A DNA stretch of 46,288 nucleotides, taken from the NCBI GenBank assembly GCA_022826905.1, contig JAJDUA010000003.1, positions 1 to 46,288 of the forward strand, given 5' to 3'. A model generated the notes under the pieces. That model saw nothing but the letters and a program-made list of their open reading frames with translations, did no database searches and had not been told where the DNA came from. The DNA is from Candidatus Dadabacteria bacterium (GTDB taxonomy: Bacteria; Desulfobacterota_D; UBA1144; Nemesobacterales; Nemesobacteraceae). Below are positions 8,892-16,398 of the stretch, piece after piece (within the stretch, counting starts at the first letter, position 1; each line of letters opens with the position of its first letter). The translations under genes were made by a program, and so were the position numbers.

Positions 8892-10913
8892 TCAGATGGG
8901 TAATTCGCGTTTCTGCTCGGCGACGTGAAATCTGAGCTTCTTGTTCGGTTTCATTGATGGAAACGCGGTGATCCCAAGTTTATAGTCTTCGGGGTATATG
9001 CGAAGAGTAAAGTAATGCGCTATGATCATCAGGTTGACGGCCATATGCAGGGTCATCCATCGGTTGCCAAGGCATGTGTGCGGACCCAGTCCGTACGGGG
9101 CGTATCCGGGTTTTTTATGCTCATTGCGGGGCGCCAAGTAGCGGTCGATATCAAATGAAAAAGGATCCGGGAAGGAATCTTCCATATAGTGCGGAGCGGT
9201 TTGCGCAATGTTTATTCTGGCCCCCTGCGGTATTTCGTAGCCCTCGACCGTGAAAGTATTCACGACGTCACGCATAGACATGGGAACAATCGGGTACACC
9301 CGAAGGCATTCATTGATGAAGCGATCGGTGACTTCCATATTGGCAGGAGTGAAGTCTTTGCCGGTTGGATCACTATCTGAAAACAGTGCGTCGGCTTCAC
9401 TTCGAATTTTTTCGTAAAGCTCAGGTTGTGATACCATGGCATAAAGGGCGAAGCTGAAGCCGTCACCCAGGTACATGCTGGCAAGCACCACTGCCGATAG
9501 AGCGAAACTCAGATTCGACTCGGGCATCAATAGCGGGTAGTTAGCATGGAGGCTTAGCAGATCATCCACAAAGTTTCGCGGACAACCGGCCCGTTGGGCT
9601 GCTGTATGGACACTTTGTACCCGCTCCATCAACGTGTCTATTGCCTTGGCCTTGCGTTTCATCCCCGGTGTTTTCAGCATGAATTTTGGCAGGATGCTTA
9701 AGAGATGGGTGCTGAGTGCCCGCTCCTTGTAGGCAATTATATCGTCCATGATATCCTGCGTATCAATACTCATGGATAAAGGTGACATCTGGCCGTTAAT
9801 CATTTTTCGGCACAGGTCCCTTGCGGGATAGCTTTCGCCCACTTTCCAATCTGCCATGTATTCGCGAGCCTTGCTGTAGACCACATCCAGCTGTTCTTCC
9901 AGTCTCCCGCGGGAGTAGGCTGGAGTCATGGTTTTTCGATATCGGAAGTGGTCTGCGCCATCGAGGGACGGTAATATGCCTACGGCCCCATACACTTTCT
10001 CAAAGTCTCCAAAGTAGCTTTTGGATGTCAGGTACTTCCGTCCGTGTCGACGTACCCAGCGGTTTATTTCTGGTCCGGAAAGAAAAATATTCGGCTTTGA
10101 GAAAGGAGGAGCAATCTCAAAAACTGGGCCGTACTGCTTTGTTAAATCTGCAAAAAGTGCCGGGAGGTTCCCAGTGCGAGCATGTGAGTTGAGCAGTAGC
10201 CGATAAAGTGGGATGCGCGGGATTTTTTTGCCAATATGGGAACTTGCGAGCAACGGATTATTGATGTTCTCTGCGACCGCGTCTGCCATTGAACGGCCGA
10301 TGAGGTCCATCCTGCAGATGAGCTTGATTCGCTCTTCTCCCTTTTTGTCGAGCTTGAACATGAGGGGAAAGATATCGCATGTTTCGATCAGGCAAATGAT
10401 GATAATATCTCGCGGATGTGGAATGTTGTCTGAAAAGATGTCTTTGCCGATTCTGGTTCTGATGAACTGACCTATGCTTGCATCTTCATCGGCGCCGTCT
10501 GCATCCGCGTATAGTTTGCCGGGCGCCACTGTCCAGAAATCACCCTGGTGATGTTCCAGAATTCCTAGGTCAACCAGATTCTCTAATGTCAGATCAGTGA
10601 TTGTTTCCGCATGTTTGATGAGCTTTTCAATCCAGTATTGGGCGTTGTGTTGGGCTGGCTCATCGACAATTTCCTTAAGCATTAGGTCCAAGCTTGGGTT
10701 GCCCGTTTCTGTTGGGTCCAGAAGGAGAAGTGACTCCACATCTGTGTCGACACGCGAAAGCAGGGAAAGTTCCGCGAGTGCCGCACCGATAACAGCACAG
10801 TTCATTTTGTGGGCGGCTATTTGGTAAAAGTAGCCGCTCTCCTCATCAAGGAGCATCAATATGAACTCGTCGAGCAAACTCAGTTGCTGGTTTTCAGCAG
10901 AATCATTTATCAA
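8892..10913 (-). CDS. GPP34 (GOLPH3-like) domain fused to cytochrome P450
   Basis: A 673-residue two-domain protein. Residues about 10-215 match the helical GPP34 fold of GOLPH3: SLLDEFILMLLDEESGYF, AVIGAALAELSLLSRVD, ENLVDLGILE. In eukaryotes this domain binds phosphoinositide membranes. Residues about 240-665 form a P450: K-helix E535-C-L-R538, meander region near 587-592, and haem loop YGLGPHTCLG with Cys614. The haem loop begins with Tyr where Phe is usual. The I-helix reads SMYLGDGFSFA, lacking the normal acid-Thr pair. Start is TTG 10913 with GAGGGAAG 8 bases upstream; the first in-frame ATG would cut into GPP34. Divergent from the sterol-reductase gene. Substrate inferred to be a sterol-like lipid. 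Confidence 0.88.
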   Translation of the reverse strand: MINDSAENQQLSLLDEFILMLLDEESGYFYQIAAHKMNCAVIGAALAELSLLSRVDTDVESLLLLDPTETGNPSLDLMLKEIVDEPAQHNAQYWIEKLIKHAETITDLTLENLVDLGILEHHQGDFWTVAPGKLYADADGADEDASIGQFIRTRIGKDIFSDNIPHPRDIIIICLIETCDIFPLMFKLDKKGEERIKLICRMDLIGRSMADAVAENINNPLLASSHIGKKIPRIPLYRLLLNSHARTGNLPALFADLTKQYGPVFEIAPPFSKPNIFLSGPEINRWVRRHGRKYLTSKSYFGDFEKVYGAVGILPSLDGADHFRYRKTMTPAYSRGRLEEQLDVVYSKAREYMADWKVGESYPARDLCRKMINGQMSPLSMSIDTQDIMDDIIAYKERALSTHLLSILPKFMLKTPGMKRKAKAIDTLMERVQSVHTAAQRAGCPRNFVDDLLSLHANYPLLMPESNLSFALSAVVLASMYLGDGFSFALYAMVSQPELYEKIRSEADALFSDSDPTGKDFTPANMEVTDRFINECLRVYPIVPMSMRDVVNTFTVEGYEIPQGARINIAQTAPHYMEDSFPDPFSFDIDRYLAPRNEHKKPGYAPYGLGPHTCLGNRWMTLHMAVNLMIIAHYFTLRIYPEDYKLGITAFPSMKPNKKLRFHVAEQKRELPI

Positions 10914-11195
10914 CCGTCGCTTCCCTCAATCTAAATGACGCGGTGGAGTAACGAGCACAGGAAATTGTAAGATCTTAACCCATAATTTATAATATCTTAA
11001 CTCTATATCTTGGTCGGGGTATAGTCAAATGGCGAGGCTTCAATACAGAGAACCTGAATTTCTAGGGAATCTGGACGCTGTTTCTATATGACTGATGTAA
11101 TATCCTTAACGTTACCTAAATTTAAGTAACGTGTGTTATTGATCTTTATCTATGCTCATAATTAACAACTTGCTTGAAAAAAAGGGGGTTCAGTT
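10914..11195. promoter_or_regulatory. Divergent promoter region, P450 / ERG4-24-like gene
   Basis: An AT-rich 282-base gap separates two divergently transcribed lipid-enzyme genes. It must carry both promoters. AT-rich stretches at 10980-11010 and 11090-11160 are candidates for -10 regions. The plus-strand gene has a clear ribosome binding site, AAAGGGGG, about 8 bases before ATG 11196. Confidence 0.6.
11109..11132. promoter_or_regulatory. 24-bp near-perfect palindrome, candidate operator
   Basis: The arms ACGTTAC and GTAACGT flank a TAAATTTA core, with only one mismatched base pair across the 24 bases. Size, symmetry and AT-rich core fit the binding site of a dimeric repressor such as a TetR- or GntR-type regulator. 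It lies 64 bases upstream of the ERG4/24-like start and about 195 bases from the P450 start, so one regulator could control both. No regulator gene is adjacent. Confidence 0.5.
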
Positions 11196-12335
11196 ATGAT
11201 TGAATGGCTTGGTATTGGTCACTTTTTCGAGCTTTCCCGGACGGAAGCGATTGCGGGCTTTTTCACCCCGCTGGTGATTTTCGTCGTGTTCTTTCTGGCG
11301 CAGCTTATACTGCCCGGGAAGCGGGTTCCCGGCTACGTAATTAACCCAAAGACCGGAGGACCCCGCAATTATCGACTAAACGGTCTTCTGGTGTTTGCGG
11401 TCGCGCTGGCTGTGTGGGCTTTTGAGCTCACCGGGATGCCGCGTGACTGGTTCTACCGGTCCACGATCTATGCCGTGGTCGGCGGAACGGTTTTCACCAC
11501 AATCTTTGCAGTCATAGCGGTCTTCAGCCAGCCGCAAGGCGAGATAAAGAACCCGCTTCTGGCGCTTTGGGACGGGCGGGCGCAGGAAATGTCGTTTTTC
11601 AACGAGCGCTTCGATGTAAAGATGTATTTCTATGTTGTCGGCGGAACGATGCTGGCGCTCAACGCCCTCTCCGGTGCCGCGTACAACTACGAACTCTTTG
11701 GCGAGAACTACAATCCGGGTGTTTTCCTGTATGCGGGGTTCTTCACATTCTACGTAATGGATTACTTTATCTTCGAGCGTGTCCAGCTGTATACCTACGA
11801 TCTGATTCATGAGGGTATCGGCTTCAAGATGTTCTGGGGAGGACTCGTGGTCTACGGATGGCTGTTCATTCTCCCGTTGTGGGGCATGGCCGTTTATCCG
11901 GATCCTGGATTCTCATCCGGTTGGACGTATGTCTGGCTCATAGGAACGCCTGCGCTGTTTCTGTTCGGGTGGGGCATCTCGCGCGGCGCCAACTTGCAGA
12001 AATACACATTCAAGCGATGGCCCGACCGCAAGTTTCTCGGACTCATCGAGCCTGAGTACATCCAGGCCGGAGACCGCAAGATACTGTGCAGCGGCCTGTG
12101 GGGTGTCGCCCGCCACTTTAACTATCTGGGTGAAGGCTTTCTTGGTCTTTCAATTGCCTTGGCATTCGGATACTTCACTAACCTCTGGGCGTGGACCTAC
12201 TTTATCTTCGTCGTAACGTTTTTTACCTTTCGTCAACGTTTTGACGATGCGTACTGTGCCGAGAAATACGGTGCCGAAAAGTGGGCGGAGTATCAGGCCC
12301 GGGTGAAGTACCGGATTTTTCCCGGGATTTATTGA
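11196..12335 (+). CDS. ERG4/ERG24-family sterol reductase-like membrane protein
   Basis: A 379-residue polytopic membrane protein with about nine hydrophobic segments. It carries the family signatures of eukaryotic sterol C-14/C-24(28) reductases and 7-dehydrocholesterol reductase: ERFDVKMYF (137-145), YDLIHEGIGFKMFWG (201-215), RGANLQKYTFKR (263-274), CSGLWGVARHFNYLGE (298-313), and a C-terminal WAEYQARVKYRIFPGIY. Those enzymes reduce sterol double bonds with NADPH in the membrane. The closest alternative, isoprenylcysteine methyltransferase-like proteins, shares the C-terminal fold but not the central LQKYTFKR and EGIGF motifs. Placement between a P450 and a sterol methyltransferase supports a sterol role. 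Which double bond it reduces cannot be told. Confidence 0.87.
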   Translation: MIEWLGIGHFFELSRTEAIAGFFTPLVIFVVFFLAQLILPGKRVPGYVINPKTGGPRNYRLNGLLVFAVALAVWAFELTGMPRDWFYRSTIYAVVGGTVFTTIFAVIAVFSQPQGEIKNPLLALWDGRAQEMSFFNERFDVKMYFYVVGGTMLALNALSGAAYNYELFGENYNPGVFLYAGFFTFYVMDYFIFERVQLYTYDLIHEGIGFKMFWGGLVVYGWLFILPLWGMAVYPDPGFSSGWTYVWLIGTPALFLFGWGISRGANLQKYTFKRWPDRKFLGLIEPEYIQAGDRKILCSGLWGVARHFNYLGEGFLGLSIALAFGYFTNLWAWTYFIFVVTFFTFRQRFDDAYCAEKYGAEKWAEYQARVKYRIFPGIY

Positions 12336-12423
12336 GAATTCCCTGCGGAGTTAACTCGGGGTAATTACGGCCGTCGCCGGACCGCATGGTGCTTGAGTTG
12401 AATCTGATTGCCAACTATATGGA

Positions 12424-13425
12424 TTAACCCGGTTTGCGTGCCTTGTGGTAGTACATTGGAGTAACAATCCCCAGACGTGCTGCGGCCACAAGGCTGTCGG
12501 CCACGATATTGACAATTTTCCGTGCCTCGGATGACCCCTTGGGTACGGCGCGTAGGCCTTCGAGAACGTGAAGGGCCGCCGAAAAGACCTTGCGGCCAAT
12601 GGCTGTTCTCGAAAAACTCCTCAGATTCAGGCTGCCCCCTTCTAGCGGTCCATACCAAGGCGTCCTGGGGTCCCCGTCCAGGGCGCGGTCACGCGCCTCG
12701 ATGAGTTCGAAACCGACTGCCCTTAGGCTGTCGTTCACCTCTTTGAATGAAGCGATTTCCGGAAGAGAGGAGAAATATTCATTCGCTTCCTTGAGTTCCC
12801 GATGCTCAGGATTTCCGTCGTCATAAAGCGGGGTCATACACACATCATACCCAGTGAAGACCGCACCGGGGCGCAATACACGGAATATCTCGGCATAGGC
12901 GGCGGCTTTATCCGGCGCATGACACATGGCCTCGATATGGTAAGCCGCGTCAAAGCTTCCGTCTTCCGCCGGTATATTCAGGAAGTCGCCATGCAGGAGA
13001 CTGCACAGATGTTCCAGACTGGCCTCTTGGTTATACACAGAGCACTTCCCGAGCTGATATTCGTTGATATTGAGGCCTACGATCGAAGCGCCGAACTTCT
13101 TTGCGAGGGCGCGTTGGGGTCCGCCCACGCCGCATCCGACATCAAGCACCTTCATGCCCGGCTTCAATCCCATGGCTTCACCAAGAAAATACTCATGGTT
13201 GGCAATGGATTCCTCAAAAGACACCCCCGGCTCCATCAATGCGAAGTGAATCGACTTCCCCCAGCCACGCTCGCAAAAATCTGTAACGAGGTTGTAAAAC
13301 GCCTTTACCGTGCTTGCGTACTCTTCCTTGCTCCGCCCCTGGCTTGTGTGGTACTTCGATAGCCTCTCCGCCGTGTTCTCCGGTCGAACTGCCTTCGAAA
13401 TTGTATTATGAAAGTCACCTGCCAT
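12424..13425 (-). CDS. Sterol C-24 methyltransferase-like protein (ERG6 family), copy 1
   Basis: A 333-residue SAM-dependent methyltransferase. It has the features of sterol 24-C-methyltransferases: FCERGWGKSIHFA (50-62), equivalent to the YExGWG sterol-binding region; SAM loop LDVGCGVGGP (94-103); EAMCHAP (165-171), equivalent to EATCHAP of ERG6; and GYDVCMTPLYD (192-202). The C-terminal PKGSSEARKI and GIVTPMYYHKARKP match the Sterol_MT_C domain. Such enzymes transfer methyl from SAM to the sterol side-chain C-24. The start ATG has AAAGGGA upstream. It is convergent with the sterol-reductase gene (88-base gap). The second copy at 16399 is about two thirds identical by eye. A cyclopropane-fatty-acid synthase is excluded by the C-terminal domain. 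Confidence 0.9.
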   Translation of the reverse strand: MAGDFHNTISKAVRPENTAERLSKYHTSQGRSKEEYASTVKAFYNLVTDFCERGWGKSIHFALMEPGVSFEESIANHEYFLGEAMGLKPGMKVLDVGCGVGGPQRALAKKFGASIVGLNINEYQLGKCSVYNQEASLEHLCSLLHGDFLNIPAEDGSFDAAYHIEAMCHAPDKAAAYAEIFRVLRPGAVFTGYDVCMTPLYDDGNPEHRELKEANEYFSSLPEIASFKEVNDSLRAVGFELIEARDRALDGDPRTPWYGPLEGGSLNLRSFSRTAIGRKVFSAALHVLEGLRAVPKGSSEARKIVNIVADSLVAAARLGIVTPMYYHKARKPG

Positions 13426-13887
13426 CTGCGTTTCCCTTTAACTTTTCTTCTGAATTTCCGCAAAATCTTATCCAGTCTCCGTCAATGGGTCAAAAATAGT
13501 CTATGGATCACCAAGCCCGCTTTTTTCAGAACTTCAATGAGGCATTTGGTCTGTAAGGGCTGGGTTTTTGGGGATTCAGGGAGTCGTAACAAGCCTGGGA
13601 CCGCCACACCATGACTCGTCAAAAGGGCATTCCACAAGCCAGGATCACTCGATTCGGGCAGAACTATCCAGTCCCTTCGGGGCTCATTACCGTCTTACTG
13701 AATCAATACAGAAACGCTGTCCCAAACAACAGGGAATCCATGGAGCAGTTCAGCGTGGTTATCCCGTCGGCTACTCAATCGGGAAGCAGCTTGCAATTAA
13801 AATTAGGCTCTTTATTCAGATTTTCTGAACTCATGAGAATAAAATCAGGAAGTCCCTTGAAACACCGCCTGCAGGTTTCCGGTAAAA
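13426..13887. other. Intergenic region without a supported gene
   Basis: About 460 bases lie between methyltransferase copy 1 and the terminator of the repeat-protein gene. Short plus-strand frames run through (13408-13614, 13568-13828, 13611-13925), but they overlap one another and none has a ribosome binding site or a recognisable product. It should contain the promoter of the minus-strand methyltransferase. Nothing else stands out. Confidence 0.45.
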
Positions 13888-13925
13888 CTAACCTGTCCTG
13901 CACCTCACAGTACCGGACAGGTTAG
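13888..13925 (-). terminator. Strong stem-loop, probable terminator of the 13949 gene
   Basis: A perfect 11-bp stem (CTAACCTGTCC / GGACAGGTTAG) encloses a 16-base loop. Read on the minus strand it lies 23 bases after the stop codon of the gene at 13949-14635 and is followed by TTTT. That is the layout of a Rho-independent terminator, although the T tract is short. Confidence 0.6.
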
Positions 13926-13948
13926 AAAATTGTTTTAGAAGACTCTTT

Positions 13949-14635
13949 TTACTGGCTCGCCTCAATATCCCGAAGCGCTTCGGCTACCTCAACCCAGCGA
14001 GTCCAGCCCCGGTTAGCGTACCCTTGCGCATCAGCCGCGGTCATGGGTTCAAGCGTTGAATCCGACACGGTTTCCCCGAACGCAAGCAATATCCGGTCCC
14101 AGCGGTCCGTGTGGGAGCTGTAAGACACATAACGTGAGTCATAACGCCATTCGTATATCTTTGCGATCAACTCCGCGTAGGTATCATCCTTTCCTCTTCC
14201 TTCCTCAAGACATTCGATAACTTCTGCCACTGGCTCCCATCGGTTTGCAGAGAACAGTGTTTCCATAAACCGCGCCTCAACTCCGCTCATTCCCCCAACA
14301 TTCCCGGCAAAGGCATCGAGTACCTTCTGCCAGCGTGCTACATGCTCATCACCGTTATGCGTTTCCTGAACATAGTTCTCCACATCCGGCTGCACTTCAT
14401 CCAGATCACAGTCTGCCAGTTGCTGGTCATTGTCGTCCTGAGACTGAATATCGTCCTGAGACGAGGAGCTGTAAAAAATGTCGTCAGACCCTAAGCCTAA
14501 GCTGGGTTGTCTTGTCACCGTGACTACTTGGGAAGAATTTCTCACATCGGGTCTGTATGCGAAACCTGGATTGCCTACATTCTGCCACCAACCCCCACCT
14601 CCACATTGCTCCTTCAGTATAGTCTGCTCACTCAA
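13949..14635 (-). CDS. Unknown protein with two W-x-V-L-x-A-F repeats
   Basis: A 228-residue reading frame. The N-terminal 90 residues are low-complexity, rich in Gly, Ser, Asp and Gln. The C-terminal part has two related repeats of about 50 residues, at 98-145 and 175-226. Both follow the plan RW-x(2)-(V/I)L-x-AF, a short acidic or Met-containing loop, then (W/RW)-x-(P/E)VAE; the second contains EPMTAADAQ and RWVEVAEALRDIE. Similar segments occur, to my recollection, near the C-termini of large bacterial surface proteins. The start is a TTG without a good ribosome binding site, so this may be a detached 3' remnant of a larger gene. Function unknown. Confidence 0.55.
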   Translation of the reverse strand: MSEQTILKEQCGGGGWWQNVGNPGFAYRPDVRNSSQVVTVTRQPSLGLGSDDIFYSSSSQDDIQSQDDNDQQLADCDLDEVQPDVENYVQETHNGDEHVARWQKVLDAFAGNVGGMSGVEARFMETLFSANRWEPVAEVIECLEEGRGKDDTYAELIAKIYEWRYDSRYVSYSSHTDRWDRILLAFGETVSDSTLEPMTAADAQGYANRGWTRWVEVAEALRDIEASQ

Positions 14636-14789
14636 CGCCTCTCTCGCGGGATGAGAACGATTATGCTTCTAGAATACCCAGCATCGCAAACGCCACTCAA
14701 TAAAACCCGACTTGAATATAAATCCGGTTCAAGCCCCGGAGCGCGAGAATTTAGGTTACTATATTCTTGAGCTAAAAGGCTGAAGCACC

Positions 14790-16133
14790 ATGTTGTTTAA
14801 AAAGACCCAGCCCCGGATTACAAGAGATCCGTTTGCCATGCCCGGTGAGAATGGCGGGAACATTGCGGCCTTCTTCCTCCCGGCGATTTTCGCGGCGGTG
14901 CTGGGAATAGTTGTTTCGTTGCTTCCGGCTGCGGCGTACCCAGTCGGGTTTGCCGACGGGATTGATATCTCCGGGCGCATCTCGACTGAGTCCTGGCTCT
15001 ATCCCCAGAGCGCCTCGTACACCGACCAGCGCTCGTATGCGGGCGGCCTCGCGCTTGAGACAACATTCCATATTGAGAACGAGGAAGGTACAAGCGTAAC
15101 GCTGACTCCCTTTTTGCGGTACGATGCCGGGGACCCGGAACGTACGCGCGCTGATTTCCGCGAGGCCTATCTTCTTATGTACGGTGATGTCGGCGAAGAC
15201 GAATGGGAATTGCGTCTGGGTATCGACCAGGTCTTCTGGGGAGTCGTGGAGTTGTATTCCCTAGTGGATATTATCAATCAGACCGACATTGCGGAACACC
15301 CGAACGAAAAGACAAAGATGGGTCAGCCGATGGCCCATTTCACCTGGTCGGGCGGCTGGGGGTCTCTTGAACTGTTCGCTGTTACATGGCACCGCACGCG
15401 CACCTATCCAGGCCGCCATGGCCGCCAGCGGTATGAGTTCATTGTGGACCAGGATCTGGTTTCATACGAATCCGGCGCGAAACGGTGGCATGTTGATCTT
15501 GCCAGCCGGTACAGCGGATTTTTCGGGCCGCTCGATATTGGCCTCAGCGTCTTCAACGGACTTGCCCGGGAGCCGAGTCTCCTGCCGAGACTGGTTGACT
15601 CCGGGCTGGTTCTGGCCCCACGTTACGAGGAGATTCGCCAGTTCGGCGTGGATGCCCAGCTTACCAGGGGCTACCTGCTTCTTAAGCTTGAAGCCATCTA
15701 CCGCGCCGGGGCGAAAAACAGCAGGTTCATTCAGGACCTCAACAATTTCGATGAAGAGAACTACACGGCTTTTATCCTGGGAAGCGAGTACACATTCTAT
15801 TCCATAATGGACTCAAACTCTGACCTGGTACTGTTTGCCGAATGGGCTCACGACGGACGGGGAAGGTGGGCAACCAATGCGTTCGCAAACGACCTGTTTC
15901 TTGCCGCGCGTCTCGGATTAAACGATCCTCAGAGCACCGAAATTGTCGTAAGCGTCCTCGGTTCCCTTGACAACAGCAGCCGCGTCGTCTCAGGCGAGTT
16001 CAAGCGCCGCCTCTGGGATAACTGGTTCCTGCATATTGAAACCTCGGCCTATCTGCAAATCGATGAAGATGACTTCATATACTACGTCCGGCGCGACGGT
16101 TATGTAAGAGTGAATCTCGACTACAATTTCTGA
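14790..16133 (+). CDS. Outer-membrane beta-barrel protein
   Basis: A 447-residue protein with an N-terminal hydrophobic signal (about residues 28-50, ending AAAYPVGFA). A long series of alternating amphipathic strands rich in Trp, Tyr and Gly follows, and the C-terminus ends in aromatic YNF, as in outer-membrane barrels. Repeated patterns such as WELRLGIDQVFWGVVE resemble the DUF1302/alginate-export-like porins that often accompany RND lipid exporters and LolA-like proteins. A LolA-like gene follows at 17427, after sterol-methyltransferase copy 2; the RND pump itself is missing here. An internal ATG at 14838 would still keep the signal. It may pass the modified lipid across or into the outer membrane; that is inference. 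Confidence 0.8.
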   Translation: MLFKKTQPRITRDPFAMPGENGGNIAAFFLPAIFAAVLGIVVSLLPAAAYPVGFADGIDISGRISTESWLYPQSASYTDQRSYAGGLALETTFHIENEEGTSVTLTPFLRYDAGDPERTRADFREAYLLMYGDVGEDEWELRLGIDQVFWGVVELYSLVDIINQTDIAEHPNEKTKMGQPMAHFTWSGGWGSLELFAVTWHRTRTYPGRHGRQRYEFIVDQDLVSYESGAKRWHVDLASRYSGFFGPLDIGLSVFNGLAREPSLLPRLVDSGLVLAPRYEEIRQFGVDAQLTRGYLLLKLEAIYRAGAKNSRFIQDLNNFDEENYTAFILGSEYTFYSIMDSNSDLVLFAEWAHDGRGRWATNAFANDLFLAARLGLNDPQSTEIVVSVLGSLDNSSRVVSGEFKRRLWDNWFLHIETSAYLQIDEDDFIYYVRRDGYVRVNLDYNF

Positions 16134-16144
16134 ATTCCGAAGAG

Positions 16145-16168
16145 AGCGGATTGTCTGTCTGCTTTTTT
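16145..16168 (+). terminator. Rho-independent terminator after barrel gene
   Basis: A 6-bp stem AGCGGA/TCTGCT (one G-U pair) with a 7-base loop is followed directly by a run of T. It lies 11 bases after the stop of the outer-membrane barrel gene and separates it from methyltransferase copy 2, which therefore probably has its own promoter in the 230-base gap. Confidence 0.6.
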
Positions 16169-16398
16169 AATATGCGTGTTGACCGGTTCGGGCAAAGTCG
16201 ATTTTTTTTCGCTTCCTGCGGGAATGTGTTACTATAAAAATCCCGGTTCCGTTACCTGCGGGTCGCTTTATCAGGTGTATGGGCGGAGAAGAATCCGTTG
16301 TCAACGCCCGTCGCGGGCCCGGGGCCACAGAGCTTTTTGGGAAACGCTCAACCGGTATCGGGACTGCGGGACAAGCAGCCTTAAGGAGGAAAACACAA

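Noticed and set aside
16279-16398. N-terminal extension of methyltransferase copy 2
   Set aside because: The ATG at 16399 has a perfect AAGGAGG and gives the same N-terminus as copy 1.
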